Shown here in pieces: positions 11,324 through 21,709 of a stretch of DNA of 64,000 bases; within the stretch, counting starts at the first letter, position 1; each line of letters opens with the position of its first letter. A program made the translations under genes and the position numbers. The notes under the pieces are model-generated. The model was not told the origin of the DNA. It saw only the letters and a list, made by a program, of their open reading frames with translations, and made no database searches. The DNA is from Fistulifera solaris (Eukaryota > Bacillariophyta > Bacillariophyceae > Naviculales > Stauroneidaceae). The stretch spans positions 806,001 to 870,000 of the forward strand of contig AP026169.1 in the NCBI GenBank assembly GCA_030295235.1, given 5' to 3'.

Positions 11324-13941
11324 TCATTGACTCATCACAGTTCCTTCGCTTGCTCTACGACGCATTAAAATATGATCGTCGGAGGGTCTTGGCAGTTGTG
11401 CCGACGGATCTGTTTTCTTCCAGTGCCGTCCCGCCCAACTCAATAATAAGTCACGATCATCCGGTGGATAGGCCTGTGTATATTCTTTCAAAATGGAATT
11501 CGCGTTCTGTTCATTCACATCGGCGATGTAGATTGTCGCGGCCAATCGCATTTCGTTATGCCGTCGATAATCGACGGCCGAAGTGGCATGGACCGCACCA
11601 TCGCCCATCATCGAACCTACTTCGTATTCGTATCGATACCGACCAACAATCCGGTCCTCCTTATCGTCAAATCCATCCTCAAATGATGCACCTTCGACCA
11701 AATCCAATTCAGGGCCCGTGTGATTGGCCAACAACAATGGAACAATGACGTTATATGTTTTGGCACCTGTCCACAAGACATCGTGGTGCTGATAACCCTC
11801 GGTCGATTGAGATACGGCAATGAAAGTGACATGAAACGCAACCAATCCGTCCATGCCTAAATACTTGCCCACACCGTCCAGCACAGTATCAAAGCCAGAT
11901 GCCGACAACGCTTGCAAGTAATGTTCGTGCGAATGCTCGTCACCGGGTGACAGCCAATGCAAATTTGATCGCCATTCGGGTCCGGGTCGTTGTAAATACC
12001 ATTTTGTACCATCCGCTAAAGGCAAATATCCATTTTGTCGTGCTTGCAAGGCATTGCCTTCAATAGTCACGTGTCGAAATACATCCATGATGCCCATGGA
12101 TTCACAATATTCAAGCAAGACTTGTCGGACAGAAGTCGGAACGCCGACACGAAATGCCCAGGGCGTAACAACTTGAGCAGACGACTGCCACCGAATGGGC
12201 GCCATCATCCCGGGTGTTAATGGTGAGGCAATGAAATCACCGTATGGTTGCGGATCTGGTAGGAGCCAATGTCGCGGATAAAAGTCGCCGTGCAATGGTA
12301 CACTGATTTCGTGACGAAAGGCGTGGTCTGAGTACTCGGGGAGTGTGTACGGTCGATTTATTAGTCGAATCGCCTCGCGTGGAATCTGCGTCACCTGAAC
12401 TGCTGTTTTCAGCACACCGCATTCGAAGGTTCGCGAATACTTTCCATAGGATGTACAACGACTGTGTAATGCAAATTCTCGTCGTCCAGTCGCTCAAGAA
12501 TGTCACACGGACGCCAACAGTAGGATAGAGTTGGGTTTTGCCAAATAGCGACGTTGCTTGGTTCTTCGGAAGCATTCATGTTCATAAAATGGCACGCTGT
12601 TTGCAAATACGATGGCAATGTTGTTGTGGACAATGGCTCCCATGCATGTTGTTGCTTATACTCGTCAGCTGTGACAAATGCTTCTCTTGGTAGCTCTTGC
12701 ATTTGCTGTTGATGTTCATTCCAAGCCGCATCCCAATCCATTCCATAATCCAAAAGGATTTCGTCACCGGGTTTTATGTCTCGCAAAGCCACATATTCCA
12801 TGACGAGATAATATCCATCCTCCCCGAAGGCCATTTCGAGTAGTTCCATAACTGGATACGACTCCGATGCTAACAAGGTGTCCGCATGACCGTATTGACG
12901 AGACCATTGCATTCCAACATTGGGCAAAATTTCCGACTCGTGACTAGCACTTGAAGCGTGCTGAATGAAATTACTCCCGGGTGCCATGGGCCACAACAAC
13001 ACATTAGAGTCATCTCGTCCGTAGACATAATTGGTGAACAATTGTTGACGCCGTACATGAGTATTGTTGAATTGAATGCCATGTCCCCGTGCGAATTGCG
13101 GCAGTCGATTTTCATTCGCACCGGTGGGATAACTGGAACGTGCGTGTTGCTGTACCACATTCAATTGACTCCGATCTAACAACAGAACGGGGGAATGCAT
13201 TACAACTTGTCCGGTTGAGACGTGTTGCTTCGAAAAAGCCCCGTGTCCTCCAATGGACGAGGGCTGTACCGACACGGTATCCATACACATGCCCTGCTGC
13301 AGCAGATCATCAAAAGTCCGCGAAGCGTTTCGGTTGTACAGTCGCATCATTTTCTGATTGTTGGCTCGACATGGCGTCAACAAGACTTCTCCCGGACGAA
13401 TGTCTCGTATCGCCCGTGCTTGAATGAGTTGTCTGGTGGACGCCGAACCATCTCCTTGACGATTGTGGTGATCAGCTGGAACTGCAATGAGCTCAATATT
13501 CGCGTATTCCGATCCTCCGCATTCGGTAAGCGATCCAATTCCTCCCAACAAGATGTCATGCAAGTAATTGGTTTCCCATAAAGCCTCCGGATACAATACA
13601 TTCTCTTCGCTTGTTGTCGTGTACGACAAAGGATCCCATACCAAATCATGCCACGGACTGTATTCATTTGGATTCGCATCCGTAATAGATAAAAAGAGAT
13701 CCAGACTTCCTAGTAAAGATCCTGCTGTGATGGTTACGGCACTGTATAACGTCCATTGATGAGGATTCCATGGCGATGGACTGAAATACATTTGACAGGG
13801 AGTATTTTCTTCTTCGGAGCAGTTCTCGTTTGTTTTGTAGCAAACAGGAGCTTCTCTTTGTTCCTCGGAAGATGAAGAGACAAGAAACAGCAACCATGTT
13901 ATTATGAGATAAGAAATGTTTTTCATCGTCATCGTTATCAT
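11324..13941 (-). CDS. Secreted SET-domain protein with a 2OG-oxygenase-like C-terminal half
   Basis: The ATG at 13941 begins a signal peptide (KNISYLIITWLLFLVSSSS). Residues about 225-400 form a SET-type fold: the entry motif GGHGAFSKQHVSTGQVV, the N-motif region GSNFIQHASSASHESEILPNV, and the closing GDEILLDYGMDWDAAW. A stop at 12409 interrupts the frame; adding one base, or removing a TG, near 12409-12420 joins it to a second open frame beginning near LKTAVQVTQIPREAIRLINRPYT. That segment accompanies SET domains in related diatom proteins. The corrected length is about 872 residues. The last 300 residues contain HHDVLW, then a distal H in GAVHATSAVDYRRHNEMRLAATIYI. An HxD...H...R pattern like this suggests a 2-oxoglutarate/Fe(II) oxygenase fold, which is my inference. 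A substrate in the secretory route or a plastid is unknown. Two separate genes is the alternative. Confidence 0.7.
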
Positions 13942-14494
13942 AGAGTTTTTTTTGCCTTCTTTATTGCGATTGTTTTTCTCTATTTCAATCTGAAAACATG
14001 GACTGGACTACGATTTTAACGCTTGATCACATTCACATGGAATGTAATTATAAGCGAAGAATACGGACAACAATTTCCGAATGCTCTTGTAAACGAAAGG
14101 CAAATCCGAACACTTGGTCGACAATAGTAGTATGGTAGGGGAAAAAAGGAGAATAATAGCCGCGACAATTTTTCACAGCCGAAGAAATAACGCTCAAATC
14201 CGAACGGTACACTCTATCGTTTCAACGGACGTCGACCTTCTACCCCATTAGAAAAACTAAGGACGGCATGCTACCTGGTAGAAAAGACGTGATAACCTAT
14301 CAAAAATTTACCTAGAAGGATAATCAAAGCGAACATTTGTACCTTGATAGCACTCGGTGCACTAACTTACTGATAGCTGCTTATTGGTTACATTATCCAC
14401 ATTACATTATTTGTTCGGCGTTATATAGCAGACGACTGGAAGGATTCCAAAAGAAGCCGTTCATTGAAAAATACGCTTGCCCCCATCAAGCTTA
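13942..14494. other. Intergenic, no gene seen
   Basis: This 553 bp gap contains a TACCTGGTA word at 14272-14280 and is otherwise featureless. Confidence 0.45.
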
Positions 14495-15745
14495 TTAGTC
14501 CTCACAGCTTCCCTTGCCTTGGTTCGATTGCAACAGCAGTAGCATTTCTTCATGAATGTCTTCCTGTAGTCGACGTTTCGTTGCCTCGTCACAAAAGGCA
14601 TACTCCATTGATTGTTCCACCAGACGGCATATGATTGAAACATTCAAATCAAAGGCTCGACACAGCAACCACAATTCTTTGGTAGGATTGGTATCAAAGA
14701 CCCCCGGATCGTCCGTCCCGATGGCAAGAGGATATTGCGTATCCAGCCATTCGCGCAATTGGGGATGTTGTTGCAAACCTTCCATCAAGTGTCCTCGCAC
14801 GTGTTGGGCCAATTCCAAGGTCATGACATTACTCGTGGGACATGTTTCGACGGGAATACGACGTTCTTGCGACGACCAGAATGTATTGGGGACAAATAAT
14901 GCGTGTCCCAAGCGATCGGGGTGAAAGTCCAACATGGCCTGTACTTCACTGTAGGTTGAACATGACGTCTCATCAGCATGGGTGATGTTACTCGTCATAT
15001 CACAATCGGCAACCTCACCACAGTGCAATGTAATACGCAAACCGGCTTGTCGTGCACGCTCCAAATGTGGTCGAAAGCAATGAAAATCACCACGAGTCGG
15101 ATTTCCTCCCAAATCCATTCCGACGATTCGATCGGCGGACAGGGTGCTCTTTCGAAAAGCAATAGCCAAATCGACGTTTTCACAGGCTTCCTCTTCCGAT
15201 AGTGAGCGATCGATCGCTACAATCAAACGGCACGTCATTGATCGAGTGTAACTTTGCTCAAATTCGTTCATGACACCCAGAACCGTCTCTAAATACGTTC
15301 GTTTGTCGCATTCGGCATTCAATACTTTGGGCGTTGTGCGCAATTCCAGATACACAACATTATGCGCAGCAAAGTCGTGCAAAGCTTCGAGCGTGATACG
15401 CCGTAACGAATCGACATCATTAACACATCGAGGAATTTCCGCAAACATATCAAAGCAGTCTTGTAACGATCGTGGCTGTACATTGTACAAGAGGGCGTCT
15501 TCATCGTCGTCACCTTGTATTAAAGTCTGATCGTTATCATTCTTCTTTGTAGGCTGAAAGTGATGTGATGACAACGTGACACATTTTTCTTCCGCCAAGG
15601 CGAAGAGTGTTCCGGGACGGATGCAACCATTTAAATGAGCGTGCAATTCCACTTTGGGGATTTTCTGGAGAAAGAAATAGAGTGATGATGATGCTCGTGG
15701 CCCAATGTTGTTATGATAATTGCCTTTAAAATCGTTCTCTTTCAT
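14495..15745 (-). CDS. Adenosine deaminase-like / N6-methyl-AMP deaminase
   Basis: A 416-residue metal-dependent amidohydrolase of the adenosine deaminase family, closest in motif layout to ADAL/MAPDA, which clears N6-methyl-AMP released by RNA turnover. Visible metal and catalytic motifs: KVELHAHLNGCI (two metal-binding His), LHCGEV (metal His and proton-donor Glu), RLGHAL, PVETCPTSN and AIGTDDPGVF (Asp pair). The ATG at 15745 is chosen because the frame upstream has only a TTG. An Asp-rich insertion (about residues 60-80) follows the first motif. No targeting peptide is seen, so it should be cytosolic. MAPDA and true ADA cannot be separated by motifs alone. Confidence 0.85.
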   Translation of the reverse strand: MKENDFKGNYHNNIGPRASSSLYFFLQKIPKVELHAHLNGCIRPGTLFALAEEKCVTLSSHHFQPTKKNDNDQTLIQGDDDEDALLYNVQPRSLQDCFDMFAEIPRCVNDVDSLRRITLEALHDFAAHNVVYLELRTTPKVLNAECDKRTYLETVLGVMNEFEQSYTRSMTCRLIVAIDRSLSEEEACENVDLAIAFRKSTLSADRIVGMDLGGNPTRGDFHCFRPHLERARQAGLRITLHCGEVADCDMTSNITHADETSCSTYSEVQAMLDFHPDRLGHALFVPNTFWSSQERRIPVETCPTSNVMTLELAQHVRGHLMEGLQQHPQLREWLDTQYPLAIGTDDPGVFDTNPTKELWLLCRAFDLNVSIICRLVEQSMEYAFCDEATKRRLQEDIHEEMLLLLQSNQGKGSCED

Positions 15746-17661
15746 GCTCAAATAATAGTAGGTTTAACATCATACGGATTATACTTGTACTCCGTAATAG
15801 GCACCATCATCGATCATCGTAACATCATCACGATCATCGCATCACATCGGAAGTTATGAGGACTCCTTTACGACGGCAGTACAGGCGGGCTGGGAGCGAC
15901 GACCGGAAAAAGCTAGTTTACAAAAGAGGTACCAATACGGTACCGGTACTTGTTACTTGTTACTCGTCACCTCGTCTCGTCACTCATCACTCATCACTAC
16001 TGTTATCTCCAAAGTGTTAATGTCATCACTCCGATTAGCGAACAAACAACAAAATCCTAATTATAGTTCGACACTATCTCAATAACCAAATACGGAGTAA
16101 CGAATATCGATATTCACGTTAATATAGCGTATTATATCAGAGCCATTTTTTCCAATGTCGATATTTGTCGATATTCGTACGCCTAACAGACGGATTTTAG
16201 GCACTTTACGCTAAAATGGCTGAATGCGGGCGAAGACAGACGGTAGCCGGTATTAAAATCGGTTATTATATCGTATAATACAATATTGATAATCGTAAAA
16301 ATCCAAAATTTCGATATTTGTCGAACTATGATCCTAATTAATCGTTTACGTACAATATTTGTTTTTTTTTATGTCCGAAATACTTAAGAGAAAGAAAGGC
16401 CTGAGGGCTAAGCGCTAAGCTGTTTCAGGATTGGGGTCATCGAAAACAGCGCGACCGACTGCTCTATGGAGCACTAAGTACTACGTACATGATCTCAGAA
16501 GATGATTCAGTAAAAAAGACAACTTTTAGCCATTTCTCCGGACTTGGGTCTTCATCAAGCTCCTCTCTTCCAAAACAAGCAATTGCGAACCTGCGACACC
16601 TATTCTCAGAGGTGTTGTTGCACAACTTCTTACAAGTCGAAACGAAAGCAGGGACACCATGAAAGTGTCCGACGATCCAAGGCCTCACTCGTTGACGAAT
16701 GAGTTGCGGATATCCAGCTCGTCGTCCCTGCCGGAGGTACATGTCAACCCACAACACTCTACTGTCCGTGTTGCTGCGGCGAATAAAAAGAATTGTCACG
16801 CCAGCGACTGATTGACACTCTTACGCAGGCACTGGCTTTGCTGAAGGAGGACATGGAAGGTGATCCTGGCGACAAGCTGTAACTTTCTTCGCGGAGAAAT
16901 TGCGAAAGCCTTCCTTGATTCTCCAATCGACAGCATCGAGTAAAAGTCATGTTGGACTTTTTCCATGTCCTAAGAATATATGTTTGTCTTTCCATTGCAT
17001 ATTATTGTAAATGCAAGATTCTAGCCACCTTGTTTGGCGTTTGCCTCATAGTAGTAGTCGAATTCAGCTTAAGGAAGGAACGCAGGCCGAAAGCTAAACA
17101 GTTCATAAAAATGCTGTGTGTCTCGGTCTTCTTTTGCCTTCCTTTCTGGACAACATCCAACTTCCACCGCACACTGTTTCGAGCCAATAAGCTATGGTCG
17201 GAACGGATGGAGTAATGAGCCATGAGATGGCACTTTCTGTCACGAGTCAAGGATGACGTCGATGATGCAGAAAACAAGAAGACGTCTCGTTTCTCGTTTC
17301 GTTGACGTGTCGCCTTTGTTCGACTCCGACTGCAATGACGCAATGACTTGAACAACTAATGACTGATACATTTCTTTATGGCATTCAATCGTCGCCCGAA
17401 GTTGGAGATACTAAAAAGAATTTAGTACTACAACAAGCAACACAGATGTGGACTAGGCCACGACTGGAGTGGATTGCGCAAAACGAAAGTGGTCCATTGC
17501 CCATCAACTTTTTCAATCTTTCCGCATTGTACAAAAACATTTGCTTTGTATTTTTGTTTCCCTCTCTTTTCGATTTGACCAAAGAAGTCTTCATATTCAT
17601 CGAAGTTTCATCGAAGAAGCATTAAAAAGAGTCATCAGGTTCACTCTACAACAAAGTCAGC
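15746..17661. other. Large intergenic region with MITE-like element
   Basis: A 1.9 kb gap between divergent genes. From left: a TACTCCGTA word (15788-15796); a GGTACC/GGTACCGGTAC cluster (about 15927-15950); a run of degenerate ttgttact/tcgtcact/catcact repeats (15950-16003); a MITE-like element (16062-16330); then unremarkable sequence. Frames of 78 and 111 codons on the minus strand (16464-16995) resemble nothing I know. Confidence 0.5.
16062..16330. mobile_element. MITE-like non-autonomous DNA transposon
   Basis: The ends are inverted copies: reading inward, the left end is TATAGTTCGACA (from 16062) and the right end, on the minus strand, is CATAGTTCGACA (from 16330). The match is 11 of 12 bases and weaker further in. 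The element is flanked by direct repeats ATCCTAAT (16054-16061 and 16331-16338), which extend to ATCCTAATTA if the terminal TA is counted. It is 269 bp, AT-rich, with no coding capacity, and carries several CGATATTTGTCGA-like words. Size, inverted termini and an 8 bp duplication fit a hAT-type MITE; the superfamily is inference. Confidence 0.65.
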
Positions 17662-18675
17662 ATGCTTCTTCACTTGTTTCTCGTTCTACTCTCGTTGGCG
17701 AGGCCTTTCTCTGTGGATGCCTTTTCCATTCATCAGCGACCTCGCCATCAGACTTCCTTGTCTCCTCTTTCCTTTTCCATTCCTTCTTCGATTGATTTCT
17801 CAGACGCCCTATCTTCCGTTTCATCGTCGAGTCTCTCTATCAGCGGCGATGAATCACTGATCGAAAGCACAATACAGGCAGCTGCAACCCAATTGATGGA
17901 GGCAAAATTGTTTACAGGGATGGCTCACGTGACTCTGGATCTCGCAGCTTTTGTATCTCGTGGAACGGCATGGTTACGTCTTGGTGCCGTCATGGGACGC
18001 CTCTTTGTGATCGGAGCGGATTACATTCCCGATCACTCGATTAATACAGATGAATTCTTGTTTCAAATAACAATGATGTCCATCTCTTTGATTGGGCTCG
18101 CGCATTCAATATTGCCCGCGCTTCTTGCGATGACTTTTCCCACCAGCAAAGAAACTTTGATGAAAGACGGGCGTGCCTTTCAAGTGCTTTTTCGAAGTGT
18201 CGGTCTCACTTGGTTTCAATACAAGTCGCTGGTGGCGTCTCAGGCTTTGGAATGGATCTCAGTACCTCCTAGGCAAGTCATTACCAGCGAAGAAGACAAT
18301 CAGAGCGACGACGGAGTTTACTGGTTGTATCAAGGTGAAGTACGGGTTGAATCGCAAGGGCAGCATTTGCACAATGTAACGCGCCGCGTGGCGCCGCGTC
18401 TCTCGGATGCTAGTTTGGGTCTGTTTGGGGAAACACGCTTGGTGGAAGACCCGCAGAGTTTCCCACCTACGACTCTCACAGCTGGAGATACAGGAGCAAT
18501 TTTATTGCGCATTCGATCCGGAAAGCTCAAGTCACTCATGGCCCATGATGTTCATATAGCGGAATCGGTGCGCAAATTGCTTTTTCGCAGCATGCAAGAA
18601 AAACTCAAAGCTGCCCTTCTTTGCAATCGTAATCCCACGATTCCTTCCAACTTTTGCTCATATATGCCTGCATGA
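17662..18675 (+). CDS. Plastid-targeted Popeye/cNMP-binding-like protein
   Basis: 337 residues starting MLLHLFLVLLSL with a signal peptide that ends around SVDAF-S, a Phe at the presumed cleavage site, so plastid import is likely. Residues about 85-175 are hydrophobic (two or three possible membrane segments: HVTLDLAAFVSRGTAW; FLFQITMMSISLIGLAHSILPALL). Residues about 180-310 look like a cyclic-nucleotide-binding-type beta barrel: VLFRSVGLTWFQYKSL, then WISVPP and VYWLYQGEVRVE, then SLGLFGETR. No phosphate-binding cassette with the usual Arg is obvious, so ligand binding is uncertain. A Popeye-like fold is the best description; the function is unknown. Confidence 0.6.
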   Translation: MLLHLFLVLLSLARPFSVDAFSIHQRPRHQTSLSPLSFSIPSSIDFSDALSSVSSSSLSISGDESLIESTIQAAATQLMEAKLFTGMAHVTLDLAAFVSRGTAWLRLGAVMGRLFVIGADYIPDHSINTDEFLFQITMMSISLIGLAHSILPALLAMTFPTSKETLMKDGRAFQVLFRSVGLTWFQYKSLVASQALEWISVPPRQVITSEEDNQSDDGVYWLYQGEVRVESQGQHLHNVTRRVAPRLSDASLGLFGETRLVEDPQSFPPTTLTAGDTGAILLRIRSGKLKSLMAHDVHIAESVRKLLFRSMQEKLKAALLCNRNPTIPSNFCSYMPA

Positions 18676-19409
18676 TCACGAATACAATTCATATAGATAT
18701 AGACCATAGATTAGATAGACTTTACAACATTAGATGCCTTAAATCATAGCGACTAATCAAATTACCGCAAAGGTAGCAATAGTTTTCCCAAGTCGGTCGA
18801 TGACTCAGCATTTAGCAAACAAGACTGACAGTGGGAGCGCAAAAGCTGAAACTCCGACCAACCAATCAACGTAGAACGGTCCAACGGTTCGTGTTTTCTA
18901 TGAAAACGGGTGTGACTATGTAACGATTAAATTGACTTAAAGACTGAATACCGATGTGGTTTGTGGATTTGTGGTTTTAATTTTTACGGTACGGTACCGG
19001 TACTCACTCTGGGGGTAGCTCCTTCGGTTGTCGGAGAAACAGACGGACGGAAGTCATGAGTCGTGAGGAGTCGTAAATAGTTGTTGTGCGTTATACGAAA
19101 TAAGAGCAGATGGTCCAAAAAACGCATCAAAGAAACGCTTGTTCTTGTTTGATACATGCAGTACTAATTGAAACGATACCCTATCACATCCACAAGAAGC
19201 ACGAGTTTCGATTGTGTCAACGCAAATTATCAAACTTCCAGAACTTTCGTTGATTGTATCCATCATGGATCTACTACTACCTGGTATGAAAAGTCAATCG
19301 AAAAACAAACGTGATGGCTTCGCAGTAATCCTTGTAAAGATCGCGATCTACAGGCTGTATCCACACGTTCATTACAAGTACATCGGGAGGCGCCTTTAAC
19401 TTGATCATC
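18676..19409. other. Intergenic, promoter side of the nitrate transporters
   Basis: 734 bp. It contains a CGGTACGGTACCGGTAC cluster (about 18986-19002) and a TACCTGGTA word at 19278-19286. Short frames look spurious. Confidence 0.5.
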
Positions 19410-21000
19410 ATGGACGATTACGAAGAAGGAGTTCAATGGTAGGTGCGCTTTTGTAATCTCCTTTTAGCTACTTAATCAAATTGTTGACAAAGTATCCCAG
19501 CTTTGACGCTCTTCTGTACTGATTTCAATGAATACAGTATCTTCAATTGGAATTTGTCATTTTACCGATTTACTAAACGCTTCATTTTTCTTACTTTATT
19601 GCTCTCAATCTCAGGAAAAAGTACAACGAGTACAAGATCAATGTCGATCCTTACCAAGATGACAAGGCCACGGAAATCAAACTTTGTAGTTTCGCTCGTC
19701 CGCACATGCGCGCTTTTCACATGGCATGGATAGGGTTTCACATGGCGTTTTTCATTTGGTTCTCCGCGTCACCACTTCTTTCGGAAATCCGTGAGGATCT
19801 GGGCTTATCTAAAAAGCAGATATGGAGCACATCAGTGATTGCGGTCGGTGGAACCATACTCTTTCGTTTCATCATGGGTCCAATGTGTGACAAAGTCGGG
19901 CCTCGTATCCCCTTTGCCTGTGTACTCATGTTTTGTTCCATTCCGACGGGTCTTACGGGTCTCGCCGACAGCTTCAACTCTCTACTTTTCATTCGATTAC
20001 TGATTGGTATTGCCGGATGTACGTTTGTCATGTGCCAATATTGGACGAGTCGTATGTTTACGAAGAATGTTGTCGGCACGGCCAACGCGATGGTCGGCGG
20101 ATGGGGGAATCTGGGCGGAGGAGTGACACAGCTCGTGGTCGGATCCCTGCTTTTTCCGCTGTTCAAATTTTTTTACGATGGTGATTCGGAAAAGGCGTGG
20201 CGTACGGTCTGTGTCGTCCCCGCGGTCATAACCTTCCTCGTTGCCCTTTTGATCTTATTAATTACAGAAGACGCTCCCAAGGGCAATTACGGCGACATGA
20301 AGAAACACGGTGTGATGCCTGATATTTCTGCTGCAGCATCTTTTCGGTCGGGAGCTCTGAATTTGAATACCTGGATTTTGTTTTTCAATACGCCTGTTGC
20401 TTTGGTGTCGAGTTGACGATGCAAAATGCGGCTGCACTCTACTTTACGGACGAATTCGGTCAGTCGACCGAGTCGTCTGCCGCCATTGCTTCTATCTTTG
20501 GCTGGATGAACTTATTTGCGCGTGCCATGGGCGGTTTCTCCAGTGATTGGGCCAATCGCAAGTTGGGGATGAAGGGTCGCATTCTCGTTCACACCATTTG
20601 TCTCTTTGGAGAAGGTGCATTAGTGGTTCTCTTTGCGAATACGCAATCACTTGCCGGTTCAATTTGCGTGATGATTTGTTTTGCGATTTGCGGGCAAGCA
20701 GCGGCCGGTACATCGTTTGCAATTGTACCTTACGTGGATCCTACCGCTACCGGTTCGATCGCCGGGCTTGTCGGCGGAGGGGGTAATTGCGGTGCTGTGG
20801 CATTCGGCATGGCGTTCCGCGAGCTATCTTACAAGCAAGCCTTTACTATTATGGGTTTTTGCATCATTGGTTCCGCCGTTTTGTCGGTATTTATCAAGAT
20901 TAAAGGCTGTTCGTCTTTGTTGCTGGGTGGTGTAGACGATAGACCTGCCTCAAAGGATTCTACGCTTTCCGTTCCCGGACCGCAACAAGATGCCGCATAA
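19410..21000 (+). CDS. NRT2: High-affinity nitrate/nitrite transporter, tandem copy 1
   Basis: An NNP-family major facilitator that imports nitrate across the plasma membrane with protons or Na+. Exon 1 (19410-19438) codes MDDYEEGVQ plus part of a Trp; after a 176 bp intron, exon 2 (19615-21000) continues KKYNEYK. Both nitrate signatures are present: VGGWGNLGGGVTQL and VGGGGNCGAVAFG. The MFS loop motif is seen as GPMCDKVGPR. The frame stops early at 20414 because one T is missing in the run 20381-20385; correction restores WILFFQYACCFGVELTM and gives 471 residues with about 12 membrane helices. Diatom NRT2 genes are usually induced by nitrate limitation. Copy 2 follows 709 bp downstream with its intron at the same codon. 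Confidence 0.93.
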
Positions 21001-21709
21001 CAGAAGTATACGTGTGCCTCATTATATTATTATGAAACGCAGTCTTTGATTGCCCTTTCATGATGTCTTGGACTAGTTGTTACGGAGTAGTGTCATTGTT
21101 TGTGTCACGCGAAACGAGAATGGGACTATGTTAAGGTTAGAATTAAATTCTTCACAGAAATCAGTATACGTCATAAGGTTAGAGTTGACGTTTCTGCGGT
21201 TACTGCTTCCGGAACCACAGACTCTTCTTTCCGAAGGAACTTGGCGGCGTTCCGAGAACTTCCGGAAGCATCCTGTGACGGACCGGTTCTGCCAACACAC
21301 ATTGTTGCAGTCAAATAGTGTTTTTGTTCTTGAACGACGAGCATTTTTACGCCACGCATGCAAGAAGTCGGCAGTACTTTGAGTTTCGGATTGGCCAGAA
21401 GTGAGAGACACTTGACTTTAGCATACTCCGGGGTAAAATAGAACAGCATACAAAGTACAGAATAGGTGGTAAACGCCAAACCGGTACTCAATTTTACTAG
21501 GGAAATACGAACTTCCTGAAGTTCGCGTCCTTGCTTCTGTCGCGCATTTCGGAAGTGCGACAACGAAGTTTCAAAAACCTTTTCATTCACCTCTAATCAA
21601 CTGCTTTTTTCTGTTTTTGGAAGTGGTCACATTTTCGACATTGGTTCATTTTTCATCTTTCTTTTTGATAATCACCTTTTGAATCTATTTTTGTGTGTGA
21701 AACGAAACG
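21001..21709. promoter_or_regulatory. Intergenic spacer/promoter between NRT2 copies
   Basis: 709 bp between tandem transporters, expected to hold the promoter of copy 2. Visible: a TACGGAGTA word (21081-21089) and a perfect inverted repeat CGAACTTC-CT-GAAGTTCG (21508-21525), with related CTTCCGGAA words at about 21208 and 21262. A 139-codon minus-strand frame across this DNA has no recognised motif and is probably chance. Confidence 0.45.

Noticed and set aside
16464-16995. Two minus-strand frames of 111 and 78 codons that might be remains of a retroelement.
   Set aside because: No reverse transcriptase, integrase or other motif could be read; composition looks random.
21171-21590. A 139-codon minus-strand frame in the NRT2 spacer.
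   Set aside because: It has no motif, and the same DNA has open frames on the + strand; a chance frame is likely.
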